In this document: in pieces, positions 33,963 to 40,692 of the stretch | Position numbering within the stretch: position 1 is the first letter of the stretch | Layout: each line of letters starts with the position of its first letter | From: Lachnospiraceae bacterium V9D3004 | Lineage (GTDB): Bacteria > Bacillota > Clostridia > Lachnospirales > Lachnospiraceae | NCBI GenBank assembly: GCA_000621985.1 | Contig: JHWW01000020.1 | Location: 1-40,692 of the forward strand | Length of the DNA: 40,692 nucleotides | Direction: 5' to 3' | Translations under genes and position numbers: made by a program | The notes under the pieces: model-generated | The model's input: the letters and a program-made list of their open reading frames with translations, nothing else | Databases searched by the model: none | What the model was told of the DNA's origin: nothing

Positions 33963-35525
33963 CTAGCTGGTATAAATATATTTTCTTATTTCACCATCTA
34001 CACGTTGAATTTCTTTCTCCATATTAAAATTATTATGAAATTCAATTACTTTATTACATTCTCTTACCTGTTCCATATAGAACTCCTTATTACTCACATA
34101 CTTTTCTATCAACGGAACGTATTCATCATAAGAATCAACTATGAATTTGTCACTTCTAACTGCTGACGCAACATCACAATTACCAAGTGTAATAACTGGT
34201 TTTTGCAGGCGAATTGCTATTTCTCCACCTGTTCCACCACCTAATCTTTTGGGATTAACAAATAAATCAATAACACTAATCACATCAACAAAATCTGATC
34301 TGAATCCAAGTCTAATTACCTTGTCATCAATTCCCCACTTATTTAAATCACAAGTATATTCTCCAATAAAAACAAAAAACACTTCCGACATATTGTTAAT
34401 TATTTCAACCATAATATCAATAAAATCATCATTAATCTCTGTATCAAGTCTATTTCCCATAACCGCAATCAAAAATGCGTCATCAGGCAATCCAAATTCA
34501 CTCCTGCTTTTTTTGGTTATTTTATTCATGTTAAAATTCATATTCATGTCTATTACATACTGACTCTTGATTATTTCCGATACGTCTTCGTCATTATTCA
34601 TGTATCGGATCAATAATTCTGCTTCTGACACTGCAACTCCCGCCGAACATGGCATTGATACTAAAGTTGTATACATTCCGAATATTTCATTTATAGGCGA
34701 ATTCCCTCCAACATTCCAAACATATAAAGGTTTGCGCTCTAAAATAGTATAAATAAAATATTGCGCTTCTTTTGTATGATCAGAATCAACAGGAAGTTGA
34801 ATCAAGTGAAAATCCATGTATCCGTCACAGTCTATTATATGTTCTCCCCAATACTTATCAGTATAATTATATGAATATTGATCAAACCATAGGTTATAAC
34901 ATGACAATAATGAATACTTTAATTCTGAGCATATCATTACAATTACTTCGTAACCTTTTTTTTGCAATGCATTACATATCTCCAAAACAATTCTTGAAGG
35001 AGCATGTTGATCACTTAAAAGAGTTTCCGAAGTAACAATAACTAAATTTTCATTTCTATCCGAAACCGGAAGCATTTCAGATTCAATATTAAGAATACTT
35101 GCAAATCTATTTTTTAAATTCTCTAACACTTGTCTTTTTTTTGAATATTTATATGATTTTAATGCATGGGCAAAAATATAAATGTATATGTTTTGTATTA
35201 ATCCTACACTAATAGTATACTCCAGTTCATTTAACATAACTTTTTCGAATATTCTATCAATACATTCATTGTCCATTGATACATTAAATATAATAGAATA
35301 CAACAGTACATATAATTCTGCATCATCTTTTGATATCTCTTCTATATAATGATATAAACTCTCTTTTTCTCCTGAAGACATATTTTTTATAATCTCGCAC
35401 AATTTTCTTTCATTTGTCAGGAGCTCTTGAGATTTTATAGCCTCGAATTTACTATATTCTTTAGCAATCTCATTTATATTACTTAATATTTCATTATAAT
35501 ATTTTATAGAATTGGTGTTTAGCAA
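33963..35525 (-). CDS. Glycosyltransferase, GT-B fold (GT4-like C-terminal domain)
   Basis: 520 residues from a TTG start at 35525 with GGAGG exactly 8 bases upstream. The first ~150 residues are helical and rich in Lys and Glu without a family I recognise. The remainder looks like a GT-B fold: NLVIVTSETLLSDQHAPSRIVLE starts the first Rossmann lobe (about 160; motif LLSDQHAPSR), LIAVMGNRLDTEIND starts the second, and NPKRLGGGTGGEIAIRLQKPVI is the donor-binding region. Its codons are more A/T-rich than those of its neighbours. It has its own promoter (35582-35610). Downstream of Maf and the fused glycosyltransferase, it probably acts in glycan assembly on flagellin. Sugar specificity is unknown. 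Confidence 0.72.
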   Translation of the reverse strand: MLNTNSIKYYNEILSNINEIAKEYSKFEAIKSQELLTNERKLCEIIKNMSSGEKESLYHYIEEISKDDAELYVLLYSIIFNVSMDNECIDRIFEKVMLNELEYTISVGLIQNIYIYIFAHALKSYKYSKKRQVLENLKNRFASILNIESEMLPVSDRNENLVIVTSETLLSDQHAPSRIVLEICNALQKKGYEVIVMICSELKYSLLSCYNLWFDQYSYNYTDKYWGEHIIDCDGYMDFHLIQLPVDSDHTKEAQYFIYTILERKPLYVWNVGGNSPINEIFGMYTTLVSMPCSAGVAVSEAELLIRYMNNDEDVSEIIKSQYVIDMNMNFNMNKITKKSRSEFGLPDDAFLIAVMGNRLDTEINDDFIDIMVEIINNMSEVFFVFIGEYTCDLNKWGIDDKVIRLGFRSDFVDVISVIDLFVNPKRLGGGTGGEIAIRLQKPVITLGNCDVASAVRSDKFIVDSYDEYVPLIEKYVSNKEFYMEQVRECNKVIEFHNNFNMEKEIQRVDGEIRKYIYTS

Positions 35526-35581
35526 AATATTAACCTCCTCTACATTATTCCACTATCTTTTCGATCTTATCATTTATGTTA

Positions 35582-35610
35582 ATTATAAATAAATCATTTC
35601 TTAAAATCAA
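35582..35610 (-). promoter_or_regulatory. Promoter of the 33963-35525 glycosyltransferase
   Basis: The minus strand has TTGATT (35605-35610), a 17-base spacer and a perfect TATAAT (35582-35587). It is 57 bases upstream of the TTG start of the downstream glycosyltransferase, in the 163-base gap after the fused glycosyltransferase gene. Confidence 0.65.
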
Positions 35611-35688
35611 CAAAAACCTTTTTGCATTAGCGTCAACCATTCTGAAAAGATATCTTGTACTGTTTCTTGTACATCGTTACAAAATTTT

Positions 35689-37548
35689 TTAGTCAAAAGT
35701 CTTTGTTGCCGAGCTTTGATTATTCTTGAATACATACAGTAATTCCTTTACAACACCTATTGATTTGGCCTTTGCATACATATATATGATAAAATCATTA
35801 TATTCAAGAATACAATTCTCTCTGAATGGCTTTTCCATTCCTTCTAATAATTCTGCACGATAGATCTTTGACCACAAATAACCGCCACCGTCTGCTATTA
35901 ATCTATTCCTTTTTATATCATCCAATTCACCTGTACATTCATCTGTTGTATATAATATTACAAGGTCTCTCTCTTCCATATAATATCCTGTATCAACTAT
36001 GTCATAGTTCCCGGAAACAGCTTCATTATAAAGTTTTTCATACATCGTTACATCTGCTACATCATCACTGTCTGTAAAGCCGATATATTCGCCTCTTGCA
36101 TATTTAAGTCCGGTATTTCTTGCTCCGCCTGGTCCCCCGTTTGTTTCCCTAAAAACAACCTTGACTCTGTCAGGGTATTGTTTTCTGCAATCTTCAATTA
36201 TTTTTCTGCTGTTATCTGTTGAACAATCATCAACTATAATAATCTCAATATCATCAAGTGTCTGATTCACCAGATTTCCCAGACAGTTGCCGAGTGTTTT
36301 TTCAGAATTATATACCGGTACTATAACGGATACCTTTGGTCTTTTTCCCTCTATACCATTTTCCCTGATAGTTTTATATAAACTTTCAAGCCATTCGATC
36401 GAATCATCTATTATATCCATTATTTCTTTTGCTCTGTGGCTCCATGTATGGCCATTAACAGCCTTTTCATATCCTTTTTGAGCGATCTTTTCCGCTTTTT
36501 CCGGATTATCAAGAAGATCTCTGATAATATTTGGAATATCTGCAATATTTTTTCGATCATATAATACTATATCCTGTCCATTAACGAATTCTTCCTCTAT
36601 GTAAGTGCTGGAATCTGTTAATGCAATCGATCCACTAAGCATCGCAGTCGCAATCCTCTCCTGAAATCCACCTCTAAACCATGGCATAACATTCAAAGAT
36701 ATCCTTGAATCGGCAACTGCTGATAACGCCTCTTTCCAATCATTTCCCATCCGTATTATATTCTCCGGATGTTCACATTCGAATCTATCCCATTCATCAC
36801 CATATACGTTAAGCTTTATCCTTGAATCTACAATACTTCTTATAACTTGCTCTCTGAGCCATGCCCGCATGTAGTTCTCTACGCCAAGCATTCTTTTAAC
36901 CATAACATGAAAATGTCTGTCTGTTATCTGAAGTTTGTCTTCATTTACAACATCAGAATATGCATCCTGTATCATAAGATCGGGATTGTACTTCATTATG
37001 TCTATAACTCTGTCTGCTGTTTTCTTATCTTCAGGTGATAATCCGGACACTTCCTTCTCATATATCTTATCGGAGCTGTTATTGGTCCCGGTAAATACAA
37101 CGTCATATTTTCGTTCTTTATAAGGTATACGTGGTTCTATATATTTCCCTGACAATGGCACAAAGCCAACGCTTCCTACATTCGGAAAATATTTTGCTAT
37201 ATATTCTGCACCTCTCAAATCACAATGAATCACGATCACTCTTTCATCAGCAATATCCAGTCTATCAGACAAATAGGCTGGATGATCAAACATAAGACAA
37301 CATAGAACAGAATTCTTTATCACCAATGAAGATAAGCCTGTAAGTATCGCATTACAGGCAAATATCGCTTTATATTCATATTCACTTGTTTTATTATATA
37401 AGTTTTCATCAAAATCCGGTTCTCTTCCATCCAGATAGTCAACAAGGTAACCCATTTTAACAAATGAGTTACCCAGTTCTCTTAAATAATTATTCATTGA
37501 ATCATAGCGTGTTCTTCCAAACAGCATTAAAAGTCTGTTATTTTTCAT
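35689..37548 (-). CDS. Fused glycosyltransferase: CgeB/GT4-like N-terminus plus GT2 C-terminus
   Basis: 619 residues from ATG 37548 (AAAGGAAG 6 bases upstream). The N-terminal ~390 residues form a GT-B-like unit of the CgeB/GT4 sort, with a donor-site motif ATAMLSGSIALTDSSTYIEE and a C-terminal helix set. A GT2 domain follows from about residue 395: VSVIVPVYNSEKTL, IIIVDDCSTD and FTDSDD give the nucleotide and metal sites. Two transferase units in one chain suggests addition of two sugars in sequence. It overlaps the Maf gene by 11 bases, so it is cotranslated with it. Fusions of this kind are common in flagellar glycosylation loci of Firmicutes; sugars are unknown. Confidence 0.83.
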   Translation of the reverse strand: MKNNRLLMLFGRTRYDSMNNYLRELGNSFVKMGYLVDYLDGREPDFDENLYNKTSEYEYKAIFACNAILTGLSSLVIKNSVLCCLMFDHPAYLSDRLDIADERVIVIHCDLRGAEYIAKYFPNVGSVGFVPLSGKYIEPRIPYKERKYDVVFTGTNNSSDKIYEKEVSGLSPEDKKTADRVIDIMKYNPDLMIQDAYSDVVNEDKLQITDRHFHVMVKRMLGVENYMRAWLREQVIRSIVDSRIKLNVYGDEWDRFECEHPENIIRMGNDWKEALSAVADSRISLNVMPWFRGGFQERIATAMLSGSIALTDSSTYIEEEFVNGQDIVLYDRKNIADIPNIIRDLLDNPEKAEKIAQKGYEKAVNGHTWSHRAKEIMDIIDDSIEWLESLYKTIRENGIEGKRPKVSVIVPVYNSEKTLGNCLGNLVNQTLDDIEIIIVDDCSTDNSRKIIEDCRKQYPDRVKVVFRETNGGPGGARNTGLKYARGEYIGFTDSDDVADVTMYEKLYNEAVSGNYDIVDTGYYMEERDLVILYTTDECTGELDDIKRNRLIADGGGYLWSKIYRAELLEGMEKPFRENCILEYNDFIIYMYAKAKSIGVVKELLYVFKNNQSSATKTFD

Positions 37549-39385
37549 CAATTACTTCCTTTACTGCATTAGAATAATCATCGTATATCTCTTCCAACGA
37601 TTCCAGACCAAGCTCATATATATGTTTCGTATTTCTTATCATATTGATATTATTCATATATTCGCTGTCTTCGTTGTTAATGTATATTTCCTTCAACGCT
37701 TCCGAATCCTTGTGTTTTATCTTATTGTCTACAAGATCATATATAGGCATATTACCTATTCTTGTCGTAATCTTGCCTATTTCACTCATACAATTTGATA
37801 CTTCAGCATCAATTGTCCTTGTTTTTGAATATTTTCTTTCGAATCTGTTACATACTGTAATTCCTTTTAAGAAACTCTTTTTCATTACATTCAAATCTTT
37901 AAGTGAATCACTCAGGAATTCCTTTATTTTTCTATCTGCTTCTTCATCAGTACGTTGTAATACTTCAGTTATCAAATTACTAACACCTTGATCTTTTGTA
38001 CAACATTCATCTATAGCCTTACGAAAAGTCATTACTTCCGTACCATCAATATATGCTCCGCCCTCAGTTGCATTAATAACACGAACATCATACTCAAATC
38101 CATATTTTACAAATCTCTCATACCATTTCAGAAATATATACCAATCACTTCTTGTACGTACTTTTTCCTCATAATTGCCTTTCACATAGAGTTCCAGTTT
38201 TTCTTCTCTGTTATCATCAAATCCTCCAAAATGAGTCAGACCTTCAGAAGAATATGCCAGATCCTGCCCGATTATTATCAAAGTTTTAAATCCTATCTGT
38301 TTGCAAATGGACACTGCTGCTGTTGCTACCGAACCACCTGAAGTAATAAGTTCATACGGTATACCGGCATATTTCATAATAGACTCATGATATTCACCCG
38401 GATTAAAGAATAATTTCGGAGCCTTATGTCTACCCATAATCCTGGGATTACATTCCAAGCCGCAAAACATCGGTATATCTTCATAATCGGTATCATCAAA
38501 GTAATAATCAGGCTTGCGAGGATCAAATGTCACAGTAAAATCTGCCTTTATTCCTTCTTTTTTCAATCGTCTTAAAGCAGTATCAACACATATCACTACT
38601 GCTTTGTCTTTTACTTCTTTCAATAAACTAATATTCTTATCCAAAGATGGTCCGGCTGCCACTAATATAGCTGCCGTATCATCAGAAAAAATATTTTTAA
38701 AATCTTCTATATATGAACTGCCAACCACAAATTTTAAATTATGAATAATATTATATGTTATATCATCCCCAAATTCTGCAGTGGTCACTCCTATCGCTTC
38801 AATCGCAAGCTTCGCATCTTCTATTGCACCAACAAATTCATTATATGCTTCTTTATTGAATTCCTTATATCCCGGATGTTCAGTTTCAACCAAATAATCA
38901 ATATTTGACCAGTTAAGGGCAACAACAAGATGATTATACAATACTTTATTTAAATCTCTTCCCGTTAGAATGATCAGATTAGAATTCATCAGGAATTCCG
39001 TAATATCTATACTTCTTAATATATTAACAAACACTTTTATATCCGGCTCACATACAATAACAAAATCATTTTCTGCTATTCTGTTAAGCAGTGCTTTTAC
39101 AAATACACCTGTTCCAAAACCATACATTACAGTTATTGTGTTATAATTCCTATATTCATACTGCTCAGCCCATTTTTCAGCTTCTCTGTCAGGATTATAA
39201 TTACTGTTTAATCTCATGATATTGCCATCACGTGTATACGTCATATACACTGAACCGTTACGTGCATTATCAAACCCACACACTGAATCATCATAATCAT
39301 ATTCTTCAAGTTCTTCAGCAATATGTTCATATAACTTATCTCTGTATTGTTTCAGAATTGCAACATTGTTGTCGTATATTTCCAT
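37538..39385 (-). CDS. Motility-associated factor (Maf/DUF115) nonulosonate glycosyltransferase
   Basis: 615 residues. The central DUF115 domain (about 195-430) carries ILVAAGPSLDKN, VICVDTALRRL, TSGGSVATAA and IIGQDLAYS, all typical of Maf proteins; the N-terminal part (VMYGFGTGVFVKALL) is also as in Maf. Maf enzymes transfer CMP-pseudaminic or CMP-legionaminic acid to Ser/Thr of flagellin in the cytoplasm before export. It lies between the flagellin and the fused glycosyltransferase, which supports the same role here, with the pse products as donor. AAAGGTGAT precedes the ATG. Confidence 0.9.
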   Translation of the reverse strand: MEIYDNNVAILKQYRDKLYEHIAEELEEYDYDDSVCGFDNARNGSVYMTYTRDGNIMRLNSNYNPDREAEKWAEQYEYRNYNTITVMYGFGTGVFVKALLNRIAENDFVIVCEPDIKVFVNILRSIDITEFLMNSNLIILTGRDLNKVLYNHLVVALNWSNIDYLVETEHPGYKEFNKEAYNEFVGAIEDAKLAIEAIGVTTAEFGDDITYNIIHNLKFVVGSSYIEDFKNIFSDDTAAILVAAGPSLDKNISLLKEVKDKAVVICVDTALRRLKKEGIKADFTVTFDPRKPDYYFDDTDYEDIPMFCGLECNPRIMGRHKAPKLFFNPGEYHESIMKYAGIPYELITSGGSVATAAVSICKQIGFKTLIIIGQDLAYSSEGLTHFGGFDDNREEKLELYVKGNYEEKVRTRSDWYIFLKWYERFVKYGFEYDVRVINATEGGAYIDGTEVMTFRKAIDECCTKDQGVSNLITEVLQRTDEEADRKIKEFLSDSLKDLNVMKKSFLKGITVCNRFERKYSKTRTIDAEVSNCMSEIGKITTRIGNMPIYDLVDNKIKHKDSEALKEIYINNEDSEYMNNINMIRNTKHIYELGLESLEEIYDDYSNAVKEVIDEK

Positions 39386-39409
39386 GATCTATATCACCTT
39401 TCCGGATAT

Positions 39410-39715
39410 TTATTCTAATTTTGTGCTATATTCATCCAATAATTCAATCATATCATATTGCAGAACATCTGCCAGAAGAGTATAGTCCTTATTCTCCATG
39501 GCAGAAAGAGAATCTCTCATAATTTCAACACATTTTTGTATCTCTTCTTCCGAAAATAAATCTGAATGCGAAACTTCATCAACCAAATCTGTTATATTAT
39601 TTAAAAAATCATTCATACCGGCTATTGCTTCATTTATTTTTTGTTGGTAAATGTTTTCTGATATTACATTAATGTTGCCTTTAACAGAATCAATTAGATT
39701 AGTAATATTATTCAT
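39410..39715 (-). CDS. Small acidic helical protein between flagellin and Maf
   Basis: 101 residues from ATG 39715 (GGAGG 11 bases upstream; the ATG at 39742 precedes the ribosome site and is not favoured). It is predicted to be nearly all helix, with hydrophobic heptads (NNITNLIDSVKGNINVISEN, then MIELLDEYSTKLE at the C-terminus) and a net negative charge. I do not recognise the family. Size, helicity and the place next to flagellin recall flagellar chaperones of the FliS or FliT sort, or small partners of Maf. It ends 24 bases before Maf, so it is cotranscribed with it. Confidence 0.7.
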   Translation of the reverse strand: MNNITNLIDSVKGNINVISENIYQQKINEAIAGMNDFLNNITDLVDEVSHSDLFSEEEIQKCVEIMRDSLSAMENKDYTLLADVLQYDMIELLDEYSTKLE

Positions 39716-39747
39716 ACCCTTTATAACCTCCTTATTCTTCATCCAAA

Positions 39748-39780
39748 TTGAGACCAACCATTATATAAGGTTGGTCTCAA
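39748..39780 (-). terminator. Perfect 12-bp hairpin after flagellin
   Basis: TTGAGACCAACC (39748-39759) and GGTTGGTCTCAA (39769-39780) are perfect inverted repeats around a 9-base loop, 34 bases past the flagellin stop. The run after it on the minus strand is only ATTTGG, so termination would be partial. This is expected where flagellin must be made in far larger amounts than the genes that follow, and such a stem can also protect the mRNA 3' end. Confidence 0.7.
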
Positions 39781-39814
39781 CTCATTAATCAATGTTTAGT
39801 TATTCAACTGATAA

Positions 39815-40645
39815 TTATCCGAGAAGTGATAATACACCCTGTGTAGCCTGATTTGCCTGTGCAAGCATTGACTGTCCAGCCTGCTGAAGGATGTTATTCT
39901 TTGAGAATTTAACCATCTCTTCTGCCATATCTACGTCACGGATACGAGATTCAGCTGCCTGAGTATTCTCTGCTACGTTATCTGCATTAGCTATTGTATG
40001 CTCAAGTCTGTTCTGAATTGCTCCAAGTGCTGAACGCTGTGTTGATACCTTAGTAAGTGCTGCATCTATCACGGTAATAAGCGGAGAAATAGTTGATGCT
40101 TTTCCAGTTGATACTTTCTTTGATATTGTATCTGATGCAATACCAAGTCCAGTTGAACTCATGTTTGATATAGAAATTCCCATGAGCTGATCCTTATTAG
40201 CTCCTACCTGAAGACATTTGTTTGTAAATCCACCGCTGAGAAGTTTCATCGTATTGAACTCTGTCTGGCTTGTTATACGATCGATCTCACTTGTCAGTGC
40301 GTGAAGTTCGGAAGCAATCGCAGCCCTGTCCGCAGTAACATTAGTATCGTTAGCAGCCTGCACGGTAAGTTCTCTCATTCTCTGTACTACACTGTGGATC
40401 TCATTAAGAGCTCCTTCAGCTGTCTGAATAAGAGATACGCCATCCTGTGCGTTCTTGGATGCTCTCTGAAGACCTCTGATCTGTCCTCTCATCTTCTCTG
40501 AGATTGAAAGTCCTGCTGCATCATCGCCTGCTCTGTTAACTCTGTAACCGGATGATAACTTCTCTGTTGACTTTGCTACATCGTTTACTGTGATACCTAA
40601 CTGTCTGTTTGCGTTTAACGCTGTCATGTTGTGCTGTACTCTCAT
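39815..40645 (-). CDS. fliC: Flagellin
   Basis: 276 residues, a short flagellin made of the D0 and D1 helical domains only, with almost no variable D2/D3. N-terminus MRVQHNMTALNANRQLG, LSSGYRVNRAGDDAAGLSISEKMR and the C-terminal NRLEHTIANADNVAENTQAAES and MLAQANQATQGVLSLL are standard. The middle (about 160-190, SISNMSSTGLGIASDT and STGKASTISP) is Ser/Thr-rich and surface-exposed in this fold, so it is the likely glycosylation region. GGAGG lies 8 bases before the ATG. It is the first gene of the island and is followed by a 12-bp hairpin. Hag is the name used in Bacillus. Confidence 0.98.
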   Translation of the reverse strand: MRVQHNMTALNANRQLGITVNDVAKSTEKLSSGYRVNRAGDDAAGLSISEKMRGQIRGLQRASKNAQDGVSLIQTAEGALNEIHSVVQRMRELTVQAANDTNVTADRAAIASELHALTSEIDRITSQTEFNTMKLLSGGFTNKCLQVGANKDQLMGISISNMSSTGLGIASDTISKKVSTGKASTISPLITVIDAALTKVSTQRSALGAIQNRLEHTIANADNVAENTQAAESRIRDVDMAEEMVKFSKNNILQQAGQSMLAQANQATQGVLSLLG

Positions 40646-40669
40646 AATTAATTCCTCCTTGAATTATCC

Positions 40670-40687
40670 GGCGAACTCCGTTCCGCC
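40670..40687 (-). promoter_or_regulatory. Stem-loop in the flagellin 5' region
   Basis: The minus strand reads GGCGGA, a 6-base loop, then TTCGCC (one G-U pair). It is GC-rich and ends about 24 bases before the flagellin ATG, at the edge of the window. A 5' stem of this kind could stabilise the flagellin mRNA. The promoter lies off the window. Confidence 0.4.
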
Positions 40688-40692
40688 TATTT

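Noticed and set aside
34141-34563. Plus-strand ORF of 140 residues opposite the GT-B gene
   Set aside because: Antisense to a gene with recognisable glycosyltransferase motifs; it has no ribosome site and its Ser/Ile-rich composition is explained by the A/T-rich complement.
40655-40668. Sigma-28 -10 element (GCCGGATAA on the minus strand, like GCCGATAA) for flagellin
   Set aside because: It has an extra G, and the start point would fall in the ribosome site. A -35 at the right distance would be at the window edge and does not match. The real promoter is probably off the window.

Overview
The window looks like chromosome from a motile, low-to-mid GC Clostridia, most likely a Lachnospiraceae relative (Butyrivibrio/Roseburia type). 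The reasons are strong GGAGG ribosome sites, infC-rpmI-rplT order, a clustered t6A gene set, a short flagellin and clostridial-looking proteins. No species can be named from the sequence alone. Almost everything is on the minus strand; the only clear plus-strand gene is an L,D-transpeptidase.

Region 1 (1-4.1 kb): the 5' end of a 16S rRNA gene running off the left edge, with a very good promoter, UP-like A/T tract and boxA-like leader; a phenylacetate-CoA ligase; and a divergent membrane-anchored L,D-transpeptidase ending in a bidirectional terminator. Region 2 (4.2-12.4 kb): housekeeping genes. These are infC (apparent AUU start, with an attenuator hairpin in the leader), rpmI, rplT, ispD, the t6A set tsaE-tsaB-rimI-tsaD with rnz and a small membrane protein inserted, and a YcxB-like membrane protein. 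A degenerate hexanucleotide array lies upstream of tsaE.

Region 3 (12.4-40.7 kb): one long, nearly continuous minus-strand flagellin-glycosylation island. Read in the direction of transcription it starts with flagellin, a small helical protein, a Maf/DUF115 glycosyltransferase and two further glycosyltransferases (one a GT4-GT2 fusion). Then come pseB, a DegT/VioA-like aminotransferase, a NeuD/PglD-like acetyltransferase, an SDR, a split transketolase, LuxE and LuxC homologues, a second SDR, an acyl carrier protein, a second LuxC and LuxE, and an AMP-forming acyl ligase. It ends with pseI, pseH, a PseG homologue, pseF, a second PseG homologue and two GT-C-like membrane proteins.

The pse genes supply a CMP-activated nonulosonic acid of the pseudaminic type, which Maf would attach to flagellin. 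The embedded block of about 11 kb (LuxE/LuxC twice, SDR twice, ACP, acyl ligase, split transketolase) has no place in the standard pseudaminate pathway. It is the best candidate here for an undescribed system: a carboxylic-acid activation, reduction and two-carbon-extension route that makes an unusual substituent or sugar for the flagellar glycan. The families are read from motifs; the pathway is inference.
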